This document shows, piece after piece, positions 1 through 6,361 of a stretch of DNA of 6,785 bases; position 1 is the first letter of the stretch, and every line of letters begins with the position of its first letter. The position numbers were made by a program, and so were the translations under genes. This DNA comes from UBA6382 sp963600315 (GTDB taxonomy: Bacteria > Bacteroidota > Bacteroidia > Bacteroidales > Bacteroidaceae): NCBI GenBank assembly GCA_963600315.1, contig CAVCAW010000103.1, positions 1 to 6,785 of the forward strand. The letters are read 5' to 3'. Under the pieces are notes generated by a model that was given only the letters and a program-made list of their open reading frames with translations, did not search any database and was not told the DNA's origin.

Positions 1-61
1 GTTGAGGACCCTAGACAACTCTGTCTGTTCCGATTCCTTATCCCGAACTCGGGTAATAATT
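1..61. other. Short stretch downstream of the permease, no gene seen
   Basis: This is the sequence following the permease stop codon on the minus strand. No ATG-started reading frame begins here on that strand. A short inverted repeat, CCCGA-GT-TCGGG on the minus strand, lies near positions 41-53. It has no adjacent T run, so I do not call it a terminator. An adaptor gene could begin just beyond the window edge, but nothing here shows it. Confidence 0.4.
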
Positions 62-3000
62 TCAAACAGAGCGAGGCAATGTCCACACGGGCAGCCAGAT
101 GAACAGGCCGATAAGAGAGGCAATAAGACCACCTATGATGCCAGCCGCAAGTGGGAACCAAAAGCCCTCCTTAATACTTCCTACCATGAATGGTATAAAG
201 CCAAGTACGGTACTGGTGACGGTCAGGAATATGGGGATGACCTTGATGTTCCATGCCTTGACGTATGCTCTCACCGGGTTGATGGACGTATGCCGTTTTC
301 TAAATGCATTGTACTCGCTCAAGAGATAGATGCTGGCGTTGACGGTGATACCGCTTAGGAGGACTAGAGATGCGAATCCGCCTTGGTCAAACTTCAGCAT
401 CCACCAGTAAAATGTAAAGAATACCCCGATGAAAGATGTTGGTATCTCGAGTATTATGGCAAGGGGTTGGCGCAACGAGTTGAACAGAATGCTCGTAGTG
501 AAGAAAATGATTACGGCAACCAATCCAAGTAGCCAGTACTGTACCTTGTCTTGTTTATTATCATGAAACTCGGCGTTTTCTATGGCGTACCCCAAGGGCA
601 TCTGTGACCTAATAGTTTCTATAGTGCTTTCTGTAAAACGCTTGCCGGAGGAGTTAGCACCGATATAGTCATACTGTAGGCACAGGACATATTCCTGATT
701 CTCTTTCCTGATTGTCCTTGGAGATTGCGCCCGCTCGATGCTCGCGATATCAGTCAGTTTGAATATCTGTCCGTTTGCAGTGATTGGATTGTTCATCAGT
801 GCCCAGACATCATAGGTCTCAGACTGACGAGTCGTAAGTCTTATGTATTCCCAAGAGCCATTGTATGCCACGGAGCCTACCGTATAGCTGCGCATGAATA
901 TTGGTTGCAATGTGCGGAACAAGTTGCCTGTCGTCAGTCCGAGTTCTGCCATTCGACGTTCATCCGGGCGCAAGTAGAACTCGGTATAGTCGTCTTTCCA
1001 GTTGGAGAACTCAGAATTCACCACTACCTCCTGTACACGCTGGTTTTCAAGCAAGAGCGACTTCGTTCGCTCTGCCCATGCGGTCAGTTCATCATAGTTA
1101 TAGCCTGTCAGCTTCACCCGAAACGACCCTGCACCCTCCATGACTGCATTGCTAAATCCCATGTCTGCCAATCCATATACCAACCACGAGCCTCCTCCTA
1201 TCGATATGGCTTTGGATATTACCTCCGACTTCAGCACATACGGAAACCCCTCTTTGCGGGCTTCGTCGGTGAAAAGAACTCTTATCGTAGCTCGACGTGT
1301 ACTGTATATTGATGTCTGAAATTGTCTTATACCGTCATGCTGACTTAGGAAAATCTCCATTTGTTGCACGATATGGTTCATCTGTTCAAGCGTGCTTCCG
1401 TTTGGCAAGGAGGCATTTATGTAGAGTGAAGGGTCTGTTTCATCACGCTCAAGATAACTGCCTTCAGACACTTGATTGACAAACAGGCGCAGCGTGCCTC
1501 CAAGCGTCTTCTCCATCAGTGGCAGTGCACTATTACGATACCATGATGCGTCTGTCAGGTCTTTAGGAAGCAGGAATACAGGCAGTCCGAAAATGAGTAC
1601 AAGCACGACGGTTGCCAGCGCTCTGTGACGGCACAGGCGCACTATGAGCCAAGCGTAGCCATGTGAGAACCGCACTGCCATACGCTTTAGCAGAAAGCGT
1701 GTACTGCTACGCCTGGTCTGTGTGGAGACTTCTAGTCCGAGTTTTTCTATCAGCGCCGGAACAAGGAATAGTGCAACAAGCAGTGATACGAGCAGGTTGA
1801 TGATGACAACAGCGGCAAAGTCTTGAAGGTTGAGCCTGACATCCTCGTCCATGAAGAAAATTATCGCCAGTGCGCCAACCGTCGTCATGGTAGCTGCAAG
1901 TATGGACAGAAAGACCTTGATATTGTGTTCACGTCGCACATGGTCTGTCATAACTATCGTATTGTCTATGACAAGGTTGAGTGAGATTGTGATACCCGCG
2001 AGCGAATAGAGCTGTATCTCTATATTGAAGACGTAGTAAAGGATTATGGCGACAGCAAAGTTGATCAACAGGCTGAGTAGAATGAGGAAAGTGTGTTTTA
2101 CGTTCCACGTTACAAGGGCGACGAACAGCAGAAGTATCAGCACAGTCAATCCTGTGCGGAAGTATATCGTGTCGAGTTCACGTTGAATAGACTCTGTCTC
2201 ATCGTAGGTCAGTGTTGCCTCATAGCCGTCAGGCAGTGATGCAGACAGCTCTTTCATGACAGTCTTTACACGTTTGGCGAGTTGCAGCTGGTTTGCAGCG
2301 TTTTCCGCATAGACGGAGACATAGACAGAGTTCAGCCCATTGATGCGAAAGTATTCTACGGGCTCTGTCTCCACGTGTTCCTCTTTCACGATTTTGTCCA
2401 ATGGCATGATGTCACCCGCATTCGTACGCACCTGTATGTCGGCAGCGTTGAATCCGGACTTGCCGGAAGCGTTGGCTATGTTCACTCTCAGCCAATTGCC
2501 ACCTTCTTCCACCTGGCAGATGCCAAGCGATTCGCTGTCGTAATGATGTGCTATTGCCTCGGAGATGTCTGTTATGGTCAGACCGAGCCGTTCTATCTGC
2601 ATCTCATCGTAAGTCAGCCTCCACTCCATGCCTGTGGCTCTATAGACCTCAACCTTGTACACGCCGTCTATCTCCGACAAGGCTGGTCTGATATGCTTCT
2701 CCCCATACTGCTGTATCAGCGTCGTATTGGCTGTGGCATTCAGAGTGTAGGTCATGAATGCTTGTGCGTCGTTATCATCGTCATCAGGCATCTGGTATGT
2801 GATTGAAGGATATGTAACCTCATCAGGGAACTGCGACCAAGCCTGACGCACCAATGTTGAGACTTCGAACCGGGCAGTTTCCATGTCAGAATACTTGTCA
2901 AGCCTCAACATTATGCTACCGCTTCCGTTGTCGGATGTAGAGCTTATCTTCTCTACTCCTTTGATACGTGCCAGCATACCCTCGAGCTGGTTTGTAACCT

Positions 3001-3178
3001 GCTGTTCGACAACACGCGCTGAGTTGCCTGGCATGTTGAAGCTGACTGTTAACGTTGGTAGTGAGCGCGAAGGATTAAGCCTGACAGGCAGCTGCGATAT
3101 CAGTGCCAAACCGACTATTGACAGACATAAGAATGTCACAATGACGGTGAATGCCGATGAAGAGTTGCGCTTCGACAT
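62..3178 (-). CDS. RND-family efflux permease (AcrB/HAE1-like)
   Basis: This is a proton-driven inner-membrane pump of the RND (ACR_tran) superfamily, which exports substrates through a periplasmic adaptor and an outer-membrane channel. The 1038-aa length is normal for the family. The layout is complete: TM1 at about residues 10-30, a first periplasmic loop (31-338), TM2-6 (341-476), TM7 (518-537), a second periplasmic loop (538-878) and TM8-12 (879-1030). Family-like stretches include MPGNSARVVEQQV at 49-61 and the TM4 segment NLVIDNTIVMTDH at 401-413. Only one of the two TM4 aspartates of AcrB is present (D405, with N406 following), and TM10 (GITVNASIYLLSEYN) has Asn where AcrB has Lys940. 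That fits a Bacteroidetes subgroup better than classical AcrB. An acidic run, DDDDND, lies at 132-137. The ATG at 3178 is supported by a strong Shine-Dalgarno. The gene lies 8 bases after the tolC-like stop, so it is co-transcribed and probably translationally coupled. The substrate cannot be inferred. Confidence 0.94.
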   Translation of the reverse strand: MSKRNSSSAFTVIVTFLCLSIVGLALISQLPVRLNPSRSLPTLTVSFNMPGNSARVVEQQVTNQLEGMLARIKGVEKISSTSDNGSGSIMLRLDKYSDMETARFEVSTLVRQAWSQFPDEVTYPSITYQMPDDDDNDAQAFMTYTLNATANTTLIQQYGEKHIRPALSEIDGVYKVEVYRATGMEWRLTYDEMQIERLGLTITDISEAIAHHYDSESLGICQVEEGGNWLRVNIANASGKSGFNAADIQVRTNAGDIMPLDKIVKEEHVETEPVEYFRINGLNSVYVSVYAENAANQLQLAKRVKTVMKELSASLPDGYEATLTYDETESIQRELDTIYFRTGLTVLILLLFVALVTWNVKHTFLILLSLLINFAVAIILYYVFNIEIQLYSLAGITISLNLVIDNTIVMTDHVRREHNIKVFLSILAATMTTVGALAIIFFMDEDVRLNLQDFAAVVIINLLVSLLVALFLVPALIEKLGLEVSTQTRRSSTRFLLKRMAVRFSHGYAWLIVRLCRHRALATVVLVLIFGLPVFLLPKDLTDASWYRNSALPLMEKTLGGTLRLFVNQVSEGSYLERDETDPSLYINASLPNGSTLEQMNHIVQQMEIFLSQHDGIRQFQTSIYSTRRATIRVLFTDEARKEGFPYVLKSEVISKAISIGGGSWLVYGLADMGFSNAVMEGAGSFRVKLTGYNYDELTAWAERTKSLLLENQRVQEVVVNSEFSNWKDDYTEFYLRPDERRMAELGLTTGNLFRTLQPIFMRSYTVGSVAYNGSWEYIRLTTRQSETYDVWALMNNPITANGQIFKLTDIASIERAQSPRTIRKENQEYVLCLQYDYIGANSSGKRFTESTIETIRSQMPLGYAIENAEFHDNKQDKVQYWLLGLVAVIIFFTTSILFNSLRQPLAIILEIPTSFIGVFFTFYWWMLKFDQGGFASLVLLSGITVNASIYLLSEYNAFRKRHTSINPVRAYVKAWNIKVIPIFLTVTSTVLGFIPFMVGSIKEGFWFPLAAGIIGGLIASLIGLFIWLPVWTLPRSV

Positions 3179-3180
3179 GT

Positions 3181-3188
3181 ATCCTCCT
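3181..3188 (-). promoter_or_regulatory. Strong Shine-Dalgarno of the permease, overlapping the tolC stop
   Basis: On the minus strand the junction reads TAGGAGGATACATG. TAG ends the tolC-like gene, AGGAGGAT is a near-perfect Shine-Dalgarno, and ATG starts the permease. This fixes the permease start. It also implies that ribosomes finishing the first gene are positioned to restart on the second. Strong Shine-Dalgarno sequences are not typical of Bacteroidetes, so this one stands out. Confidence 0.8.
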
Positions 3189-4643
3189 ACCTGCCTACAT
3201 AACGTGCAATGCTGAAGTCAAACTTGTCTGATAGGGAGAACCCTGACTCGAAGTCAAACAAAGTCAACCGGCGTATTTTATAATAGTCTGCCCAGTAACT
3301 CTGTTGTGCCTTGATGTAGTTCTGCTGTGCTTCCTGCTGTCTGTTGTGTGCCAATGTCACAGCATTGACATCTACCTTGCCTATAACGAATCGTTGCTGC
3401 GTCTGTCTGTAGGCAAGCTCTGACAACTCGACAGCGTCCTGCGCTACGGCTAGCAGGTTTTGTTGTACGTCAAAATCGGACAATGTGGTCATTAAGTCCT
3501 CTTCAAGAGACACTGCCTCTTGACGTTCTTGTATGCGTGCAACCTCAAGATTGTTTTTCGCAACGTTGTATTTACCCTTCCTTATGCCCCAATCTACTAT
3601 GGGTATAGATAACGTCAAGGTCACAAGTTCCTGATCAAGCAGATCCTTATAAGCATCTCCCAACCTGTCGGCGACCTGATTTAGTCCCACACTGGCACGT
3701 AGGCTTGCGCTAATCCGAGACTCCACTCTTGTCTTTCTGACGTTCTGTTCTGCCTCAAGTACGTTTTGTTTCTGCGCAAGGTAGGTCGGGTTGTTGGCAC
3801 GTGCCATATCCAAAGCCTTGTCTGCAGATATGTTTACCTTCCTTGAGATATACGGCAACTCTATTTCTATACGAGTGTTCCGCTCAAGGTTGAGAAACAC
3901 TGCCAATGCCTGCATAGCACGCTTTACCTCTATCTCGGCATTGTTCAGCGTGTTTGATGCATTGATGTTGTCAAGCTTTAGTGTCAGCAAATCTGCTTGC
4001 GATATAGCTGCAATCTTGTAGCGCATCTGCCCTATGTTATACAAGGTGTCAGTGCTGGTCTTGTTCTCTTGTGCCAGCTTGTATTCGGACTGCGCCAGTG
4101 CAAGCGCGAAGAAGTAAGCAACCGCCAACTCAGACGTTGCCTCCATATTGTATAGCAGTTCTCGCTTTGCACGTTCGTACTTTAGCGGTTCTATCCGACG
4201 GTCCCACTTGAATGCATTGTATCCCAAAAGGTCTTGCGTGTAGCCGAGGCGTACGGGTGTGGCGTTGAATTGTGTCGCCTTGTTGAAGCCGAACGAACGC
4301 ATGTAATCTATATCTGTCTCAAGATAGAACGAACCTCCAAGAGGGTCGAAGTTCTGGCTTATCGTAAGTCCACCGCCTGAACTCAGCGTGCGCTGGCTGC
4401 GGTAGATGTCTCGGTCTAAGTTGGAATCGTAGCGTGTGGTAAAGTATTTGTAATACGTCAACGGACGCAGATTGAGCGTCATGCTTGGCAATCTCTCGGC
4501 TTTGTAGGTGCGATAGGCCCAGTAACTGGACATGTATTTGTTTTGTGCGCTGAATGCCTGGAGTGAACTATCGTTCGCCATCTCAACGGCATCGGCAAGG
4601 CTAAGGCGGACAACCCGTTGTGCACTCGTGGGTGATGTACACC
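3187..4643 (-). pseudogene. TolC-like outer-membrane efflux protein, 5'-truncated by an IS
   Basis: This is an outer-membrane factor of the TolC/OEP family, which forms the exit duct of a tripartite efflux pump. From an internal ATG at 4581 there are 464 aa, with two OEP repeats. The first has the helix ELAVAYFFALALAQSEYKL followed by ISQADLLTLKLDNINASN (about 151-210). The second starts near 252 (SADKALDMARANNPTYLAQ) and includes SIPIVDWGIRKGKYNVAKNN (325-344). The frame stays open upstream of that ATG and reads CTSPTSAQRVVRLSLADAVE before it. RVVRLSLADAVE is the expected start of a mature TolC protein, and TSAQ looks like the end of a signal peptide. Seven codons further upstream a stop (4648-4650) falls inside the IS end. 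The native start and most of the signal peptide are therefore missing. The internal ATG has no Shine-Dalgarno and would give a non-exported protein. I call it a pseudogene by 5' truncation; a fused start supplied by the IS is not seen. The 3' end is intact and coupled to the permease gene. Confidence 0.85.
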
Positions 4644-4670
4644 TGTCTTAATACAGATTTACTTTACACC
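4644..4670 (+). repeat. Proposed left terminal inverted repeat of the IS
   Basis: It begins TGTCTT and ends ACTTTACACC. Read against the complement of 5961-5989, it shares the 6-base tip TGTCTT and the inner block ACTTTA(TA)CACC, with a poorly matched middle and small length differences. The TG tip fits the IS3 family. Confidence 0.5.
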
Positions 4671-4698
4671 GTATTAACACTATAATTAGTTAGAAAAG

Positions 4699-5103
4699 AT
4701 GGTTAAAAGTAAGAGAGAAAAGACTCATCGTTCTGAAGAGTTCAAGTTGTCAGTCTTGAAAGACATGTATGAGCATGGACTGAGCTATTATGCCACAGCC
4801 AAGAAGTATGACATTGCTCAAAACACCGTTGCCAAATGGGAAAAGCATTATCCTGTTGATTCGACGTCGTTATCTTTGTCAGACGAAGTAATATCGCAAG
4901 TGAAAGCCATGAAGGTGAACGGGAACAAGTCATCAGAATCGTCCAGTCTGAGCCATGAGGAGCAGCTCTCTCAAGAGGTGGAGACTCTCCGTAAGGCTTT
5001 GGCCTATTCGGAACTGCGCAATGAAGCTTTACACGAAGTTTTGAAAATAGCCAAGGACCGTTACGGCATAGACTTGCTAAAAAAAGCTGGCGCCAAGCAG
5101 TAG
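4699..5103 (+). CDS. IS3-family transposase OrfA (DNA-binding subunit)
   Basis: This 134-aa protein has a helix-turn-helix at about residues 12-48 (FKLSVLKDMYEHGLSYYATA then AKKYDIAQNTVAKWEKHY), the typical IS3 end-recognition domain. A predicted coiled coil or leucine zipper follows at about 86-118, with leucines at 90, 97, 101 and 111, for multimerisation. The ATG at 4699 follows a weak purine-rich AGAAAAG and lies just inside the left end. The frame runs through the slippery A7 at 5079-5085 and stops at TAG 5101-5103. Alone, OrfA proteins of this family commonly bind the IS ends and moderate transposition. With the -1 shift the frame continues into OrfB to give a fusion of about 420 aa. 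The length and domain content look intact. Confidence 0.92.
   Translation: MVKSKREKTHRSEEFKLSVLKDMYEHGLSYYATAKKYDIAQNTVAKWEKHYPVDSTSLSLSDEVISQVKAMKVNGNKSSESSSLSHEEQLSQEVETLRKALAYSELRNEALHEVLKIAKDRYGIDLLKKAGAKQ
5079..5085 (+). other. -1 programmed frameshift slippery site (A AAA AAA)
   Basis: Seven A residues lie across the zero-frame codons CTA AAA AAA GCT of orfA. Slipping back one base at 5085 reads AGC TGG CGC CAA, which leads straight into the open orfB frame with no stop. This matches the A6-A7 frameshift windows of IS3 elements. It is the only way to join the two frames near the orfA end. Confidence 0.82.
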
Positions 5104-5960
5104 ACAACCTTCGGCTCAAGCACCCGGATGCCAGCATCGGCAGCTTGAGCAGACTGTTTGGCAAGACACGCGAAGGTTATTACTCTGTAAGCAAGGAGAA
5201 ACGGAACCGTTTGGAAATGACGGAACAAAAGATAGTGGAACAAGTCCGCCAACTTCGGTGCGAAGCCCCTGGAATTGGAGCCTACAAGATGTTCCTGATA
5301 CTGAAGGACGTCTTTAAGGAAGCCATGCCAGGACGAGACAAGTTCTATGAAATTGTCAATAGAAACGGCCTCATGCTAAAGCCCGAGCGAAGGCGTCACA
5401 CGACAAATTCCAACCATAATTATCGCAAATACAAGAATCTGATAAAGGAGCTTGTCGTCAGTCGTCCCAATCAGCTTTGGGTGGCAGACATAACGTACAT
5501 AGATACGGATGACGGTGTGGTCTATCTGCATCTGCTGACCGATGCGTGGACGCACGAGATAATCGGCTGGGTGTTGTCCGATACTCTCACCTCTTCCCAT
5601 ACCATAGCAGCCCTTAAGATGGGAATAGATCACGCCGCAGGTGCCGACCTGAGCACACTGACGCATCATTCCGACCGTGGGTCCCAATACTGCAGCAACG
5701 CCTATTTGGATCTGCTCAAGTCGGTTAAGGCCTCAATCTCGATGACCGAAGATTACAAGCCGACAGACAATGCCATTGCGGAACGGGTCAACGGCATTAT
5801 CAAACAGGAATGGTTGTACCGTACGAAAAGGCCAAAGGACTTGGAGGATGCGAAAGGTAGGATTCGTGACATAATAGACTTCTACAACAACAAGCGCCCG
5901 CACATGAGTAACGACATGATGACCCCGGTCGAGAAGCGCAAAAGCCATGAGGCTGCCTAA
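5085..5960 (+). CDS. IS3-family transposase OrfB (DDE catalytic domain, made by frameshift)
   Basis: This is the catalytic half of the IS3 transposase, an rve-type DDE integrase core. No ATG lies near the start of the frame. It is entered by -1 frameshifting at 5085; a TTG at 5145 and an ATG at 5217 are the only possible internal starts. Numbered from the TTG (271 aa), it has an HTH_21-like segment (about 36-75), then the triad D115 (WVADITYID), D177 (HHSDRGSQYCS) and E213 (DNAIAERVNG). The last two are 35 residues apart, as required for DD35E. K220 sits at the expected +7 position. The C-terminal FYNNKRPH motif is present. The fusion product would be about 420 aa (129 from orfA plus about 291). 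No stop or disruption is seen, so the element may still be active. The stop TAA abuts the right inverted repeat. Confidence 0.9.
   Translation, partial: SWRQAVDNLRLKHPDASIGSLSRLFGKTREGYYSVSKEKRNRLEMTEQKIVEQVRQLRCEAPGIGAYKMFLILKDVFKEAMPGRDKFYEIVNRNGLMLKPERRRHTTNSNHNYRKYKNLIKELVVSRPNQLWVADITYIDTDDGVVYLHLLTDAWTHEIIGWVLSDTLTSSHTIAALKMGIDHAAGADLSTLTHHSDRGSQYCSNAYLDLLKSVKASISMTEDYKPTDNAIAERVNGIIKQEWLYRTKRPKDLEDAKGRIRDIIDFYNNKRPHMSNDMMTPVEKRKSHEAA
5115..5149 (+). other. Stem-loop downstream of the frameshift site
   Basis: CTCAAGC (5115-5121) pairs perfectly with GCTTGAG (5143-5149). Inside, GATGC (5127-5131) pairs with GCATC (5134-5138). It begins about 29 bases after the slippery run and spans the region just past the orfA stop. 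It may stimulate frameshifting or hide the TTG at 5145, but the spacing is longer than usual for a simple stimulatory hairpin. Confidence 0.45.
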
Positions 5961-5989
5961 GGTGTATAAAGTTCACACAGGAAAAGACA
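5961..5989 (-). repeat. Proposed right terminal inverted repeat of the IS
   Basis: On the minus strand it begins TGTCTT and ends ACTTTATACACC, matching the tip and inner block of the left repeat at 4644-4670. It immediately follows the orfB stop codon, a common arrangement in IS3 elements. Confidence 0.5.
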
Positions 5990-6077
5990 TTTGCAGAGGG
6001 ATATGATTGCAGGTACAGAATTTGAGCGTATCTTCGCCACTGTAAAGCTCTTCAGTCGCACTTCTCCTGGTCTGTAA
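5990..6077. other. Flank right of the IS, no recognisable gene
   Basis: If the IS had inserted cleanly, the minus strand here should encode the start of the tolC-like signal peptide. None of the three minus frames does so: one reads LKSFTVAKIRSNSVPAIISL without a start, and the others are interrupted or polar. On the plus strand a 24-codon frame, starting MIAGTEFERIFATVKLFS, runs 6003-6077 to TAA. It is too short and has no clear ribosome site, so I do not call it a gene. Confidence 0.45.
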
Positions 6078-6160
6078 AGTTAGCCAGAAAAGAGGTTAAA
6101 TCAGAGTAAGGTAATTCAGTAAAAGAGTAAGAAAAGTGTAAAGTAAAATCAGGTAAAGTC
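6074..6160. repeat. GTAA-rich low-complexity stretch
   Basis: GTAA occurs at 6074, 6106, 6111, 6119, 6127, 6138, 6143 and 6153, mostly as GTAAAG, GTAAAA or GTAAG. Spacings from 6106 onward are 5-11 bases. The block GTGTAAAGTAAA at 6136-6147 is the exact reverse complement of 4658-4669 in the left IS end. The stretch is A-rich and non-coding in appearance. Confidence 0.5.
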
Positions 6161-6161
6161 A

Positions 6162-6271
6162 CGAGACAGTATAGACGCCGCTCGAGCAGTAATATTGCAC
6201 TGGTACATGAAGTATATTATCTTGGCACCTGAAGTATATTGTATTAGCCCCTGCAGTATAGTATACTGGCT
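6162..6271. repeat. Degenerate tandem array of about 22-bp units
   Basis: Units begin at about 6184, 6206, 6228 and 6250. A more diverged one may start at 6162. The best are CATGAAGTATATTATCTT.. (6206-6227), CCTGAAGTATATTGTATT.. (6228-6249) and CCTGCAGTATAGTATACT.. (6250-6271). Neighbouring units agree at about 16-17 of 22 positions. No constant-repeat/unique-spacer layout is seen, so it is not a CRISPR array. Confidence 0.65.
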
Positions 6272-6312
6272 CATACCAAAGCTTGCAATATTCGTACCAA
6301 GCTTTGGTATGA
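6271..6312. repeat. 15-bp perfect inverted repeat (hairpin)
   Basis: TCATACCAAAGCTTG (6271-6285) is the exact reverse complement of CAAGCTTTGGTATGA (6298-6312), with a 12-base loop. It has no T run on either side, so it does not look like an intrinsic terminator. Its right arm is part of the 21-bp tandem repeat that follows. Confidence 0.85.
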
Positions 6313-6361
6313 TAATTGCAAACCTTGGTATGATAATTGCAAGCTTTGGCATGATGACATC
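6299..6361. repeat. 21-bp tandem repeat, three units
   Basis: Units start at 6299, 6320 and 6341. An 18-base core, TTGGTATGATAATTGCAA, occurs exactly at 6304-6321 and 6325-6342, and the third unit is diverged (TTGGCATGATGAC). Because 21 is a multiple of 3, open frames on both strands read heptapeptide repeats: PSFGMII-ANLGMII-ASFGM on plus, and PKLAIII-PRFAIII-PKLGTNI on minus. These frames begin and end in unrelated sequence, and I treat them as by-products of the repeat rather than genes. Confidence 0.8.

Larger units (their letters stand above)
4644..5989 (+). mobile_element. IS3-family insertion sequence
   Basis: This element carries two overlapping transposase frames, orfA and orfB, joined by a -1 frameshift site, which is the hallmark of the IS3 family. 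The proposed length of about 1346 bp fits the family. I place the ends at imperfect inverted repeats beginning TGTCTT: left 4644-4670, right 5961-5989 on the opposite strand. The right repeat directly follows the orfB stop. The boundaries are uncertain. The left tip could instead be TGTACA at 4636. A second sequence resembling the left end occurs at 6136-6168 and would make the element about 1.5 kb. No 3-5 bp target duplication is apparent with any of these choices. It lies opposite in direction to the efflux operon and cuts the tolC-like gene. Confidence 0.8.

Noticed and set aside
30..60. Terminator after the permease
   Set aside because: The CCCGA/TCGGG repeat has a 2-base loop and no following T run on the minus strand.
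2..358. Plus-strand frames over the permease and tolC-like gene (for example 2-358, 725-1312 and 2282-2806)
   Set aside because: They lie antisense to clearly recognisable genes and have no domain features or ribosome sites.
3187..4581. TolC-like gene as an intact 464-aa CDS starting at the internal ATG
   Set aside because: The conserved mature N-terminus continues upstream in frame. The internal ATG has no ribosome site, and the resulting protein would lack a signal peptide.
4636..4643. TGTACACC as the left IS tip paired with TGCAAA near 5995
   Set aside because: The pairing needs a gap and has more mismatches than TGTCTT/TGTCTT, though it cannot be excluded.
6271..6312. 15-bp hairpin as an intrinsic terminator
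   Set aside because: There is no T tract on either side, it is AT-rich, and it is part of a repeat array.
6162..6361. CRISPR-like array
   Set aside because: Units are directly adjacent, degenerate and lack unique spacers of constant length. There are no cas genes in the window.
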